Positions 1 to 8,830 of a stretch of DNA of 64,000 bases are shown piece after piece. Every line of letters begins with the position of its first letter. Positions within the stretch are counted from its first letter, which is position 1. Source of the DNA: Catellatospora paridis (lineage in GTDB: Bacteria; Actinomycetota; Actinomycetes; Mycobacteriales; Micromonosporaceae); the NCBI RefSeq assembly GCF_009720365.1, contig NZ_WBZD01000042.1, positions 113,206 to 177,205 of the forward strand. Reading direction: 5' to 3'. The position numbers and the translations under genes are program-made. Under the pieces are notes generated by a model. It was not told the origin of the DNA, did no database searches, and saw only the letters and a program-made list of their open reading frames with translations.

Positions 1-101
1 AGTTCCGGCCCCGCCGGGCGGACCGGCGGCCGGTACGCGAACGCGCACGCAGCACGCTGCGGGCCCGGCACGGCATCCGCATGGTGCTCGACGGGACGTG
101 A
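1..101 (+). CDS. C-terminal tail of a truncated gene (unidentified)
   Basis: An open frame enters from the left edge (first full codon at 3) and ends at TGA 99-101. It gives an Arg-rich tail of 32 residues ending GIRMVLDGT. Nearly every codon ends in G or C, as expected for a real gene here, and the frame is followed by a non-coding stretch. The fragment is too short to assign a function. It could also be chance, since short open frames are common at this GC content. Confidence 0.4.
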   Translation, partial: FRPRRADRRPVRERARSTLRARHGIRMVLDGT

Positions 102-307
102 CGGCCTGCGCCTGTCGGGATGTGCGCACATCGACGCAGGTGCAGGCCGCGCGTCCCGCGGGTCGGCGGAGCGGGTGACGCACCTTCCCCGCCAGCGGCG
201 GGACGACTACCATCGGCGCTGTTCTCGACGGTGCAGGCTGCGCGGGAACGTCGACCCGGGCCGGCGGGAGTCGCGGCGTCCGAACACTGGGGTGAGGAGA
301 ACCTGCG

Positions 308-1036
308 ATGACCGACAACCGGTTGAAGGGTCGAGTGAAGGGCCTGTTCAGCGGCCCGGCGGAGAACGAGCCCATGGAGGAGCAGAACACCGGCGTGCTG
401 GCCGACCCGGAGGCGGAGCGGCAGGCGCTGCAGGTGCTGGTGCTGGCCCGGCGCACCGCCGACGAGCACGTCGGCAACGCACAGGCCGAAGCCGACCGGA
501 TCAAGAACGACGCCCGGGCCAAGGCCGACGACCTGGCCCGCGACGCCCGGGGCATCGTGGAGAGCGCCCGGCAGGAGGCGGCGCAGATCCAGGCCGCCGC
601 GCAGGCGAGGTCCGTGGAGATCAGCCGCGAGGCGCAGTCCCACGCCGAGAGCGCCCGCCGGGAGACCGAGCACATGGTCGCCGACGCGCGCGCCACCGCG
701 ACGAGGATCGTCGAGGCCGCCCAGGCGAAGGCCGACGACCTGGAGCGCGACGCCCTGCAGCAGTACGAGGACGTGGTGGGCAGCCTGGAAGCCAAGCGCT
801 CGGTGCTGCAGCGGCGCATCGAGGCGCTGCAGAACTTCGACCGCGATTACCGGGCCCGGCTGCGCAAGTTCATGAACAGCCAGCTCGACGCCCTCGACCT
901 GGACGAGCACCCCACCCCCGAGGATGACGAGGACGAGCACTTCGCCGAGGCGTCGGCCCCGGAACACAAGCAGCCCGCGGTGGTACGCCGCCAGCCTGCC
1001 GCCGTGGTGGTGCCGCAGGAGCGCCGCCGCCCCTGA
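308..1036 (+). CDS. DivIVA-like coiled-coil protein
   Basis: Protein of 242 residues, almost entirely a long Ala/Glu/Arg/Lys-rich coiled coil (about residues 35-175) of the type in actinobacterial DivIVA/Scy-like polar-growth scaffolds and F-type ATPase b-like proteins. A conserved-looking C-terminal helix, FDRDYRARLRKFMNSQL (177-193), resembles the DivIVA/Wag31 signature in which YRxRL is followed by a hydrophobic helix. A Glu/Asp patch (196-211) and a basic Pro-rich tail follow. There is no membrane segment, so it should be a cytoplasmic structural protein. The canonical N-terminal DivIVA lipid-binding domain is not evident; residues 1-30 are polar, which makes it a DivIVA-related scaffold rather than Wag31 itself. 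The start has a strong upstream GAGGAGA. It converges on the epoxide hydrolase with a 17-nt gap. Confidence 0.7.
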   Translation: MTDNRLKGRVKGLFSGPAENEPMEEQNTGVLADPEAERQALQVLVLARRTADEHVGNAQAEADRIKNDARAKADDLARDARGIVESARQEAAQIQAAAQARSVEISREAQSHAESARRETEHMVADARATATRIVEAAQAKADDLERDALQQYEDVVGSLEAKRSVLQRRIEALQNFDRDYRARLRKFMNSQLDALDLDEHPTPEDDEDEHFAEASAPEHKQPAVVRRQPAAVVVPQERRRP

Positions 1037-1053
1037 ACGGCGGCGGCACCGGC

Positions 1054-2268
1054 CTAGCGCAGCGACCGCAGGCCGGTGCGGACCTCGTCCACGAACGCCG
1101 CCGGCTGCTCCCAGGCCGGGAAATGTCCGCCCTTGGGGAGCCGGCGGTAGTGGACGAGCCTCGGGTATGCCTGCTCCGCCCAGCTTCGGGGCGGCAGGTA
1201 GATCTCGTCGGGGAAGACGCTCACGGCGACCGGGATCCGCACGCCCTTGACGCTGAAGAACGAGAACCTGTTCTCCGCGTACAGGCGCGCCGAGGAGACC
1301 CCGGTGTTCGTCAGCCAGTACAGCGTGACGTTGTCGAGCACGTCGTCGCGGGTGAGGCCCTCGGGCACGCCGGCGAAGGACCGCGAGATCAGGGCGAGGG
1401 TCCTCGGGTCGAGGTCGAGCATCCACGACGCGAGGAAGGTGGGCGAGTCGGCCAGCCCGGTCAGCGTCTGCGGCCGGGACCCCATCTGCAGCGCGTACGT
1501 GACGTGCTTCCACAGGAAGTCGAGCTGCTCGCAGGCGGCCCGTTCCTCGTCGGACAGTCCGGGCGGCAGGTTCGCCAGCGCGTCGGCCGCGCCGACGATG
1601 TTCTGCTGGAACAGCCTGTCGAGCTCTGCCGGCACGGCACAGGCCATGTTGGTGTGCATTCCGACCAGCCCCGCCACCTCCTGCGCGGCCATCAGGTCGA
1701 CGACGATCGCGCCCCAGTCGCCGCCCTGCGCGACGTACCGGTCGTAGCCGAGGCGCTGCATCAGCGCCGCCCAGGCCCGGCCGATGCGGTCGGGGCCCCA
1801 GCCGCCGGCGGTCGGCTTGCCCGAGAACCCGTATCCGGGCAGCGACGGGATGACCACGTGAAAGGCGTCGTCGGCGCTGCCGCCGTACGCGGTCGGGTCG
1901 GTCAGCGGCTCGATGATCTTCAGTAGAGAGACGACCGAGTAGGGCCACCCGTGCGAGACGATGATCGGCAGGGCGTTCTCATGCCGGGATCGGACGTGGA
2001 GGAAGTGGATGTCGAGCCCGTCGATCTCCGTGAGGAAGTTCGGCAGGGAGTTCAGCCGGGCCTCGCACCGGCGCCAGTCGTACTCCTCGGCCCAGTAGCG
2101 GGCGAGTTCCTGGATCGTGGCCAGCTGGGTGCCCTGCGACTGGTCGTCGACGGTCTCCCGGTCGGGCCAGCGGGTGTGCATGATCCGGGCTCGCAGGTCC
2201 TCGAGGTCGGCGTCGGGAATCGAGACCCGGAACGGCCGGATCGCCGACGCCGCGGTGCCAGCGGACAT
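1054..2268 (-). CDS. Epoxide hydrolase, EHN family (alpha/beta hydrolase)
   Basis: Protein of 404 residues, the usual length for microsomal-type (EHN) epoxide hydrolases. The N-terminal EHN lid runs about 10-120 (RPFRVSIPDADLEDLRAR and the W-P-D motif). The oxyanion motif HGWP is at 106-109, the nucleophile Asp184 is in GGDWG, and the catalytic His is near 382 in GGHFPAWEQP. The family hydrolyses epoxides to diols; in soil actinomycetes substrates range from terpene to xenobiotic or polyketide epoxides. No signal peptide is seen, so it is cytoplasmic. The start has GAGGAA 8-9 nt upstream. A second member of the family lies at 45491-46642. It is transcribed alone and divergently from the aldo/keto reductase. 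Confidence 0.88.
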   Translation of the reverse strand: MSAGTAASAIRPFRVSIPDADLEDLRARIMHTRWPDRETVDDQSQGTQLATIQELARYWAEEYDWRRCEARLNSLPNFLTEIDGLDIHFLHVRSRHENALPIIVSHGWPYSVVSLLKIIEPLTDPTAYGGSADDAFHVVIPSLPGYGFSGKPTAGGWGPDRIGRAWAALMQRLGYDRYVAQGGDWGAIVVDLMAAQEVAGLVGMHTNMACAVPAELDRLFQQNIVGAADALANLPPGLSDEERAACEQLDFLWKHVTYALQMGSRPQTLTGLADSPTFLASWMLDLDPRTLALISRSFAGVPEGLTRDDVLDNVTLYWLTNTGVSSARLYAENRFSFFSVKGVRIPVAVSVFPDEIYLPPRSWAEQAYPRLVHYRRLPKGGHFPAWEQPAAFVDEVRTGLRSLR

Positions 2269-2485
2269 GGCGGCGTTCCTCGCTGTGCTGGTCGGGATTC
2301 GGGAAGGACCTCGCCCTGCAGGCCCCCTGTTCGCCTCATGCTAGGGCGGAATGGGGGTGCGGAGTTGCCGGAACGGCGATCCCGAACACTCGGTCGCAGC
2401 GCTCTCCCGACATTAATAACCTAACAAGGATCTTGGCTTTGCGCCATCGGGCACTTGAGGGACTGCGCAGCTCAGTGACCGTGGC

Positions 2486-2497
2486 TATGGTCAGCCG
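2486..2497 (+). promoter_or_regulatory. Leaderless -10 element of aldo/keto reductase
   Basis: TATGGT (2486-2491) is followed by exactly 6 nt and then ATG 2498. No Shine-Dalgarno sequence is present. No convincing -35 is visible at 17-18 bp. Confidence 0.55.
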
Positions 2498-3376
2498 ATG
2501 CCTACTCCCCTGATCAACGCAAGCGCGGCGGGCACCTGGACGCTCGGCGACCTGACCGTCAACCGGATCGGATTCGGCGCGATGCGGCTGCCGGGCGGCG
2601 CCAACTACGGCTACGGCGCCTCGAGCGACCGCGACCGGGTCATCGGTGTGCTGCGGCGCGCCGTCGAGCTCGGCGTGAACCACATCGACACGGCGGCGTT
2701 CTACTTCTCGCCGCTGCGCTCGGCCAACGAGCTGATCAACCGGGCCCTGGCCCCGTACTCCGACGACGTCGTCATCGCCGCGAAGGTCGGGCCCGGCCGT
2801 GACCCGTCCGGCGAGTGGCTGCCGCTGGCCCGCCCCGACCAGCTGCGCGGGCAGGTCGAGGAGAACCTGCGCCAGCTCGGCCGCGACCACCTGGACGTGG
2901 TTTACCTGCGCCAGCACGGGCTGGACTCGGTCGCCGAGCACTTCGGCGTGCTGGCCGAGCTGCGCGACGCCGGCTTGATCCGGCACCTGGGCCTGTCCAA
3001 CATCCGGCCGCAGCATCTGCCCCAGGCGCAGGCGATCGCCCCGGTCGTGAGCGTGCAGAACCTGTACGGCGTCGACACCTGGCGGAGGCACGACGAGTTC
3101 CTGCGCGTCTGCGGCGAGCAGGGCGTCGCGTTCGTGCCGTTCTACTCGGTCGCCGGTGAGGGCAAGGAGTCCGGCGGGGTCGCCCGCAACGATGCGGTCC
3201 TGGCCGTGGCGCAGGCGCACGGCGCGACGGCCGCGCAGGTGCGGATCGCGTGGACGCTCAGCCGCGGGCCGCACATGCTGGCCATCCCCGGCACCGGAAA
3301 CCCCGATCACCTGGTGGAGAACATCGCCGCCGGGGCGCTCCGGCTGTCGGCAGAGGAGTTGGCAAGCCTGGAGTAG
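2498..3376 (+). CDS. Aldo/keto reductase
   Basis: Protein of 292 residues with the (beta/alpha)8 aldo/keto reductase fold. The catalytic tetrad is visible as Asp64 (HIDTA), Tyr69, Lys96 (IAAKVG) and His140 (YLRQHG). The C-terminal NADPH-binding signature IPGTGNPDHLVENI is near 267-280. The family reduces aldehydes and ketones with NADPH; the substrate cannot be told from sequence. The best match by pattern is the bacterial oxidoreductase group that begins with FGAMRLPG. The mRNA is probably leaderless. The MFS gene follows after 65 nt, so the two may be co-transcribed. Confidence 0.88.
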   Translation: MPTPLINASAAGTWTLGDLTVNRIGFGAMRLPGGANYGYGASSDRDRVIGVLRRAVELGVNHIDTAAFYFSPLRSANELINRALAPYSDDVVIAAKVGPGRDPSGEWLPLARPDQLRGQVEENLRQLGRDHLDVVYLRQHGLDSVAEHFGVLAELRDAGLIRHLGLSNIRPQHLPQAQAIAPVVSVQNLYGVDTWRRHDEFLRVCGEQGVAFVPFYSVAGEGKESGGVARNDAVLAVAQAHGATAAQVRIAWTLSRGPHMLAIPGTGNPDHLVENIAAGALRLSAEELASLE

Positions 3377-3441
3377 CCGGTCCGGGCACCGTCCGGTTTC
3401 CTGCGATCAGTTTCATTCCACGGGGGAAGGAACCGCACCTC

Positions 3442-4713
3442 TTGACGACCACCACCAGTCAACCCACCACCCCGACACCGAACCGCTCCTGGCTGGTCGA
3501 CCGGGGGCTGATCCCCGCGCGAGGCCCGCAACGCGTGATCGCGCTGGCGACCTTCGTCAACATGGTCGGCACCGGTGTCTTCATGACCAGCGCAGCGCTC
3601 TTCTTCACCCGCTCGGTGGGCCTTCCGCTGGCCAAGGTCGCGCTGGGCATGGGCATCGCCGCCCTGGTCGGCATGCTGGCGGGGATGCCGGTCGGGCATC
3701 TCGCCGACCGGCGCGGGCCTCGCGAGATCTACCTGGTCACCCTGATCGTCCGGGCCGTCTCGATGGCGTCGCTCGTGTTCGTCCACACGTTCTGGCTGTT
3801 CGTCGTGGTGGTGTGCCTGACCCAGCTCGCCAACTCCGCCGGTGGGGCGGCCCGCGGGCCGCTGGTGCGCGGGTTCGGCGGCACGAACCTGACCGAGTTC
3901 CGCTCCTATCTGCGCTCGGTCGCCAACCTGGCCGGGTGCTGCGGGGCACTGGCGGCGGGCACCGCCGTACAGCTGGACACCCGGGCCGCGTACCTGGCCC
4001 TGGTGCTGGGCAACGCGCTGAGTTTCGTGGCGTGCGCAGCCGTCATCACGCGGCTGCCGTCCCTGCGGCCGGTGCCGGTGCCCTCCGATTCGGCCGGTCG
4101 CTGGATCGTCCTCAAGGACGCGCCCTACCTCGTGGTGACCGCGCTCGACGCGGTCATGTCGGTCCAGGGTCAAGTCCTGGTCTTCGCGCTGCCGCTGTGG
4201 ATCACGTTGCGGACCGACGCGCCGCGCTGGTTCATCGGGGTGGCGGTGGCCGTCAACACGGCCCTGGTCGCGGCGCTGCAGGTCAGGGCGAGCCGGGGCA
4301 TCGACACCGGCCCCGCCGCCGGGCGGGCGCTGCGCCGGTCGGGCCTGGCCTTCCTGATCGGCATGGCGCTGATGGCCGCGACGGCCGGGATTCCGGGTTG
4401 GATCGCCGCGGTGCTGCTGACCGTCGGCGTCGCCGCGCACACGGTCGGCGAACTCTGGCATGCGGCCGCCTCGCTCGAGTTGCAGTTCCGGCTCGCGCCG
4501 GCGCACGCCCAGGGCCAGTACACCGGCGTGTCCGGGTTCGGCACGGGCTTCGCGAACGTGGTCGCGCCCTCCGTGCTCGGCCTGCTCTGCATCACCTGGG
4601 GCACGCCCGGCTGGCTGCTGATGGGCGGGGTATTCGTAGCGGTAGGACTGCTCGCACCCCGCATCGTGCGCTGGGCCGAGCACACGCGCCTGCCGGGGGC
4701 GTCCGCCGCGTAG
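3442..4713 (+). CDS. MFS transporter
   Basis: Protein of 423 residues with about 11-12 hydrophobic segments and the major-facilitator loop 2-3 motif GHLADRRGPRE (about residues 95-105). The family uses proton-coupled transport, most often drug or metabolite efflux. The start chosen is TTG 3442, because GGGGAAGGA lies about 10 nt upstream and the protein then begins with a short polar tail followed by the first membrane helix. A longer in-frame extension reaching back into the aldo/keto reductase gene has no hydrophobic character. It is followed at once by a perfect terminator hairpin. Confidence 0.85.
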   Translation: MTTTTSQPTTPTPNRSWLVDRGLIPARGPQRVIALATFVNMVGTGVFMTSAALFFTRSVGLPLAKVALGMGIAALVGMLAGMPVGHLADRRGPREIYLVTLIVRAVSMASLVFVHTFWLFVVVVCLTQLANSAGGAARGPLVRGFGGTNLTEFRSYLRSVANLAGCCGALAAGTAVQLDTRAAYLALVLGNALSFVACAAVITRLPSLRPVPVPSDSAGRWIVLKDAPYLVVTALDAVMSVQGQVLVFALPLWITLRTDAPRWFIGVAVAVNTALVAALQVRASRGIDTGPAAGRALRRSGLAFLIGMALMAATAGIPGWIAAVLLTVGVAAHTVGELWHAAASLELQFRLAPAHAQGQYTGVSGFGTGFANVVAPSVLGLLCITWGTPGWLLMGGVFVAVGLLAPRIVRWAEHTRLPGASAA

Positions 4714-4727
4714 CGGCTCGCACACAT

Positions 4728-4758
4728 CGGGCGGTCCGGATTTCCCCCGGACCGCCCG
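4728..4758 (+). terminator. Terminator after MFS gene
   Basis: Perfect 12-bp stem CGGGCGGTCCGG (4728-4739) with CCGGACCGCCCG (4747-4758) and a 7-nt loop. It starts 15 nt after the stop codon. Confidence 0.75.
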
Positions 4759-4871
4759 GCAGTGCCTGACCTCGGCCGCGGGCCGCCGCTACGATCCACA
4801 TCCGACGGACGGGCATATTGGCATCCGTCCACCCATAGACATTGACAGTAAAGCTTCCTAATAATGACGCC

Positions 4872-6293
4872 ATGCCGAACTCCTCTCGAACGCTGCGCCG
4901 CTCAGCGCGCTGGGCGATCGCCGTCGCCACCAGCGCGGCGGCCACCCTCGCGGTCGCGGTCGTCTCCATGCCGAGCGGCCAGGCCGCGCCGACCCCGGTC
5001 GCCGCCCTCGTCGCCTGCACCGCCCCGGCCTGGGCCGAGGGCAACACCTACACCGCCGGCACCCAGGTCACCTACAACGGACGGCTCTACCGCGCCCTGG
5101 TGACGCACACCGCCCACGTCGGCGCCGGCTGGAACCCGGCCGCGACCCCGTCGCTCTGGACCGACCTCGGCGCCTGCGACGGCACCCCGCCGTCCCCGTC
5201 GGCCTCGCCGTCCCGACCGCCGTCTCCTTCGGCCTCGCCGTCCCGGCCGCCGTCCCCGTCGGCCTCGCCCTCGAAGCCGCCGTCGCCGTCCCCGTCGGTC
5301 TCGCCCCCGCCGTCCCCGTCCACCTCCCCCGGCGGCACCACCTGCGCCGTGAAGTCGCGCCCGAGCGGCAAGGTCCTGCACGGGTACTGGGAGAACTGGG
5401 ACGGCTCGTCCAACGGCGTGCACCCGCCGTTCGGCTGGACGCCGATCACCGACGCGCGCATCCGCCAGCACGGCTACAACGTCATCAACGCGGCGTTCCC
5501 GGTCATCCGCTCCGACGGCACGGTGCTGTGGGAGGACGGCATGGACGCGGGCGTGAAGGTCGCCACCCCGGCTGAGATGTGCGCGGCCAAGGCGGCCGGC
5601 CTGACCATCCTGATGTCGATCGGCGGGGCCACCGCCGGCATCGACCTCAGCTCGTCCGCGGTCGCCGACCGGTTCGTCGCGACCGTGGTGCCGCTGCTGA
5701 AGAAGTACAACTTCGACGGCATCGACATCGACATCGAGACCGGCCTCACCGGCAGCGGCAACATCAACACGCTGTCGACCTCGCAGGCCAACCTCATCCG
5801 CATCATCGACGGCGTGCTCGCGCAGATGCCGTCGAACTTCGGCCTCACCATGGCCCCGGAGACCGCGTACGTCACCGGCGGCAGCGTCGTCTACGGCTCG
5901 ATCTGGGGCTCCTACCTGCCCATCATCAAGAAGTACGCCGACAACGGCCGCCTGTGGTGGCTGAACATGCAGTACTACAACGGCAGCATGTACGGCTGCT
6001 CCGGCGACTCCTACTCGGCCGGCACGGTGCAGGGCTTCGTCGCGCAGACCACCTGCCTCAACACCGGCCTGGTCATCCAGGGCACCACCATCCGGGTGCC
6101 GTACGACAAGCAGGTTCCCGGCCTGCCCGCGCAGGTCGGCGCGGGCGGCGGCTACATGACGCCGTCGCTGGTGTCGCAGTCGTGGAACAGCTTCAACGGC
6201 CAGCTCAAGGGCCTGATGACCTGGTCCATCAACTGGGACGGGTCGAAGAACTGGACCTTCGGCGACAACGTCAAGGCGCTCCAGGGCCGCTGA
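4872..6293 (+). CDS. Secreted GH18 chitinase with CBM5/12 chitin-binding domain
   Basis: Protein of 473 residues from ATG 4872. An Arg-rich n-region and hydrophobic core end near AQAAP (37-40), giving a Sec/Tat-like signal peptide. A carbohydrate-binding module of the CBM5/12 type follows (about 48-102: APAWAEGNTYTAGTQVTYNG, WxDLG). A Pro/Ser linker spans 105-154 and includes three 10-residue repeats. The GH18 domain covers 165-473. The chitinase signature DGIDIDIE is at 282-289, with Glu289 the expected proton donor, and SIGG is at 249-252. It should cleave chitin outside the cell. TTG 4842 in the same frame would add 10 non-signal residues and is less likely; neither start has a clear ribosome-binding site. 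No DasR-type site was seen upstream. Confidence 0.92.
   Translation: MPNSSRTLRRSARWAIAVATSAAATLAVAVVSMPSGQAAPTPVAALVACTAPAWAEGNTYTAGTQVTYNGRLYRALVTHTAHVGAGWNPAATPSLWTDLGACDGTPPSPSASPSRPPSPSASPSRPPSPSASPSKPPSPSPSVSPPPSPSTSPGGTTCAVKSRPSGKVLHGYWENWDGSSNGVHPPFGWTPITDARIRQHGYNVINAAFPVIRSDGTVLWEDGMDAGVKVATPAEMCAAKAAGLTILMSIGGATAGIDLSSSAVADRFVATVVPLLKKYNFDGIDIDIETGLTGSGNINTLSTSQANLIRIIDGVLAQMPSNFGLTMAPETAYVTGGSVVYGSIWGSYLPIIKKYADNGRLWWLNMQYYNGSMYGCSGDSYSAGTVQGFVAQTTCLNTGLVIQGTTIRVPYDKQVPGLPAQVGAGGGYMTPSLVSQSWNSFNGQLKGLMTWSINWDGSKNWTFGDNVKALQGR
5199..5288 (+). repeat. 30-bp tandem repeat x3 in chitinase linker
   Basis: Three 30-bp units (5199-5228, 5229-5258, 5259-5288) encode SASPSRPPSP twice and SASPSKPPSP once. 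Such Pro/Ser linkers between binding and catalytic modules vary in copy number. Confidence 0.8.
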
Positions 6294-6306
6294 CCCCCGC
6301 ACGATC

Positions 6307-6349
6307 CCGGGCTCCGTCACCGCCTCACCGCAGCGGTGACGGAGCCCGG
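6307..6349. terminator. Bidirectional terminator, chitinase / GNAT
   Basis: Perfect 17-bp inverted repeat (6307-6323 with 6333-6349, 9-nt loop) between convergent genes. It is among the strongest hairpins in the window. Confidence 0.85.
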
Positions 6350-6353
6350 CGCG

Positions 6354-6770
6354 TCAGCCCCGGTACGGCCCCACCCGGTACACCCCGGTCATCGCCGGGT
6401 CCGCGCGGTAGCCGAACGTCTCGTACAGGCGCATCGAGTCGCCCGCCGCGAACAGGCCGACGAACGACCGCGGACCCGCCTGCGTGGCGATCCACCGCTC
6501 CAGGGCCGTGACGATGGCCCGGCCCACGCCGCGCCCCTGGTGCGCGGGCAGCACCGCGATGTCGTGCAGGTAGAAGTAGATCGCGCCGTCGCCGAGGACC
6601 CGGCCGACGCCGACGACCTCACCCTCGTGCACCGCGACGACGGCGTGCCGGGTGCGTTCCAGCGACAGCGGCAGAGCGTCGAGGTCGTACGCGTGCTGCC
6701 AACCCACCGCGCTGGTGACCGTGATGAATTCGTCGAGCGTCGGCAGCCGGTCGATCACGTCATAGGACAC
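6354..6770 (-). CDS. GNAT family N-acetyltransferase
   Basis: Protein of 138 residues from GTG 6770. The acetyl-CoA-binding motif A reads VLPAHQGRGVGRAIVTALE (Q/RxxGxG/A), followed by the motif B region MRLYETFGYRADP. The family transfers acetyl groups from acetyl-CoA to amines; the acceptor is unknown. An alternative ATG at 6815 would add 15 residues over an AT-rich stretch that looks non-coding (TAAAGT at 6784-6779 reads as a -10 for the GTG start), so GTG 6770 is preferred. Confidence 0.8.
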   Translation of the reverse strand: MSYDVIDRLPTLDEFITVTSAVGWQHAYDLDALPLSLERTRHAVVAVHEGEVVGVGRVLGDGAIYFYLHDIAVLPAHQGRGVGRAIVTALERWIATQAGPRSFVGLFAAGDSMRLYETFGYRADPAMTGVYRVGPYRG

Positions 6771-6861
6771 GGGCGGCGACTTTAGCCGACAAATGCGTAA
6801 ATGATCCCTCGCCACTCCGCCTGCGACGCCGCGGAGCAGCGCCGGTCCCCGGCGCGCGGCA

Positions 6862-7518
6862 TCAGTCCGGCGGGCGCAGGCCGTGCTCGCGGGCCAGGAT
6901 CGCGGCCTGCACCCGGCTGCGCAGGCCGAGCTTGGTCAGGATCCGGCTGACGTGCGTCTTCACGGTCGCCTCGGCCATGGTCAGCGCGAGGGCGACCTCG
7001 CCGTTGGACATGCCCGCACCGAGGCAGCCGAGCACCTCCCGCTCCCGGCCGGTCAGGGTGTCCAGGTCCGGTGCCGCGGCCGGGTCGGTCCACTGCGGCG
7101 CGGCGAGGAACCGGTCCAGCAGCCGCCGGGTCGCGGCGGGCGCGATGATCGCGTCGCCGCGGGCGACGGTGCGCACGGCGTCGGCCAGCGCCGCGGCCTC
7201 GATGTCCTTGAGCAGGAAACCGGCCGCCCCGGCCCGCAGCCCGCCGAACACGTACTCGTCGAGGTCGAACGTGGTCAGGATGAGCACCTGGGCCAGCCGC
7301 TGCGCGACGATCTCGCGGGTCGCGGCGATGCCGTCGAGCACCGGCATCCGCACGTCGAGCAGGGCGACGTCGGGGCGCTCGCGGCGGCACAGCTCGACCG
7401 CCTGCGCGCCGTCGGCCGCCTCACCGACGACCTCGATGTCGGGATGCGTAGCCAGGATCAGCACGATGCCCGATCGCACGGCGGGCTGGTCGTCGGCGAC
7501 CACCACCCGGATCGTCAT
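6862..7518 (-). CDS. NarL/FixJ-family response regulator
   Basis: Protein of 218 residues. The receiver domain (1-120) carries acidic residues D9-D10, phospho-acceptor Asp55 (LLDVRMP), Thr near 83 and Lys105 (FLLKDIE). A LuxR helix-turn-helix (about 150-210) has LTGREREVL and EATVKTHVSRILTKLGLRSR. It acts as the DNA-binding output of the adjacent histidine kinase. The start at ATG 7518 overlaps the kinase stop by 4 nt (ATGA), showing translational coupling; a longer in-frame ORF reaching into the kinase gene is a shadow. The target is unknown, and most such pairs control nearby membrane or efflux genes. Confidence 0.93.
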   Translation of the reverse strand: MTIRVVVADDQPAVRSGIVLILATHPDIEVVGEAADGAQAVELCRRERPDVALLDVRMPVLDGIAATREIVAQRLAQVLILTTFDLDEYVFGGLRAGAAGFLLKDIEAAALADAVRTVARGDAIIAPAATRRLLDRFLAAPQWTDPAAAPDLDTLTGREREVLGCLGAGMSNGEVALALTMAEATVKTHVSRILTKLGLRSRVQAAILAREHGLRPPD

Positions 7519-8699
7519 AGCCCCGCCTCCTCGGTGTGGCGCACGGGCAGTGACGCGCGCAGCCGCCAGCGGCCGTCCTCGGGCCCGGCGGTCAGCGTGC
7601 CGCCCAGCAGCGCCGCCCGCTCCCGCATGCCGATCAGACCGTGCCCGCTGCCGGGAGTGGACCCGTCCGGCCGCAGCGCGTTGGCCGTCTCGATCAGCAC
7701 CCGGTCGGCGTCGACGTCGACCCGCAGCACGGCCGCGCCCGCACCGTGCTTCCACGCGTTGGCGAGGCTCTCCCGCACGATCCGGTGCGCGGCGAAGTCG
7801 ACGCTGACCGGCAGGGTCCGGTCCAGACCACCGGTGTGCACTTCGACGGCGAGCCCGTCGGACCGCGCCTGCGCGACGAGCTGCGGCAGCGACGCCAGCC
7901 CGGGGCGGGTGGCCGGATCGGCGGGTCCGGTGCCGCCGTCCTCGCGCAGCAGGCCGATCATCCGGCGCATCTCGGCCAGCCCGGAGACGCTGCTCTCCCG
8001 GATCTGCGTGACGGCCTGGCGCACCAGCTGCGGGCTGGGGTCGGGCGCGGACAGCACCGCCGTGGCGTGGATGGCGATGGCGCTGAGCTGGTTGGCGACC
8101 ACGTCGTGCAGCTCACGGGCCATCCGGGCGCGCTCGTCGGCGACGGCCTGGCGGCGTTCCCAGGCGGCCAGCCGGGCCGTCTCCTCGGCCCGCTGCCGCT
8201 GGATGCGAGCCTGGTCGCGATACTGCCGCACGCTGATGCCGGTCACCGTCGGCAGCACCGCGATCAGTGCCACCACCAGGCCGAGCACGACCCCGCGCCA
8301 GCTGCCCGAAGCGACCACGCCGGCCGCCGCCGCCAGCACGGAGGCGGCGACCCAGCCGTAGAGGTTGGCGCGCCACAGCCACGGCCTGCCGTAGACACAC
8401 GCGTCGTAGACGACCTGCGTGAAGATCAGCGCGGTGCCGAGCGAGCCGCCCAGCAGCGTGTCCGCGGCCAGCGCGACCAGGCCGATCGCCTCGGCCGTGC
8501 CGGGAGCCAGGCGGCGCAGCAGGCAGCAGCCCGCCATCACCGTCATCGGCACCAGCAGGACCCAGTGCGGGGCGTCGGACCACAGGCTCGCGCCGAAGAA
8601 CATGCGCCAGCCGCCGGCCGCGTACAGGACCAGGCCGCCGACGAACGAGACCAGGCTGATCGCCAGGTCGGTGCGCCAAGAGGGCCAGCGTGCGGTCAC
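7515..8699 (-). CDS. Two-component sensor histidine kinase (HisKA_3 / NarL type)
   Basis: Protein of 394 residues if it starts at GTG 8699 (GTG 8732 is an alternative adding 11 residues). Five or six membrane helices occupy residues 12-155. The dimerisation/phospho-acceptor helix has ARMARELHDVV with His198, and the HATPase domain at the end has NAxxH-like SLANAWKHG and GHGLIGMRERAALLGG. It phosphorylates the downstream response regulator, with which it overlaps by 4 nt. There is no large extracellular domain, so it senses within or near the membrane, as in DesK/LiaS-like kinases. Confidence 0.9.
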   Translation of the reverse strand: MTARWPSWRTDLAISLVSFVGGLVLYAAGGWRMFFGASLWSDAPHWVLLVPMTVMAGCCLLRRLAPGTAEAIGLVALAADTLLGGSLGTALIFTQVVYDACVYGRPWLWRANLYGWVAASVLAAAAGVVASGSWRGVVLGLVVALIAVLPTVTGISVRQYRDQARIQRQRAEETARLAAWERRQAVADERARMARELHDVVANQLSAIAIHATAVLSAPDPSPQLVRQAVTQIRESSVSGLAEMRRMIGLLREDGGTGPADPATRPGLASLPQLVAQARSDGLAVEVHTGGLDRTLPVSVDFAAHRIVRESLANAWKHGAGAAVLRVDVDADRVLIETANALRPDGSTPGSGHGLIGMRERAALLGGTLTAGPEDGRWRLRASLPVRHTEEAGL

Positions 8700-8830
8700 C
8701 TGATGATCACAGCACACGGCGCGGACCGGCACGACCGGCCGGTGACCGAGACCGCCTACATCCTTCGGTGTACGCCGGGTTCGTGCCGCGCGCCGAGGCG
8801 GACCGCCCGGCAGCCGGACATGATCGGATC

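Noticed and set aside
2395..2406. Partial match CGCAGCGCTCTC to the GAGAGCGCTCTC operator upstream of the aldo/keto reductase
   Set aside because: Only 9 of 12 positions match and the left half is not palindromic, so it is not counted as a member of the regulon.
4842..4865. TTGACA (4842-4847) with TAATAA as a consensus promoter for the chitinase
   Set aside because: The two boxes are only about 11-14 bp apart, too close for a sigma-70-type promoter. The true promoter of the chitinase was not identified.
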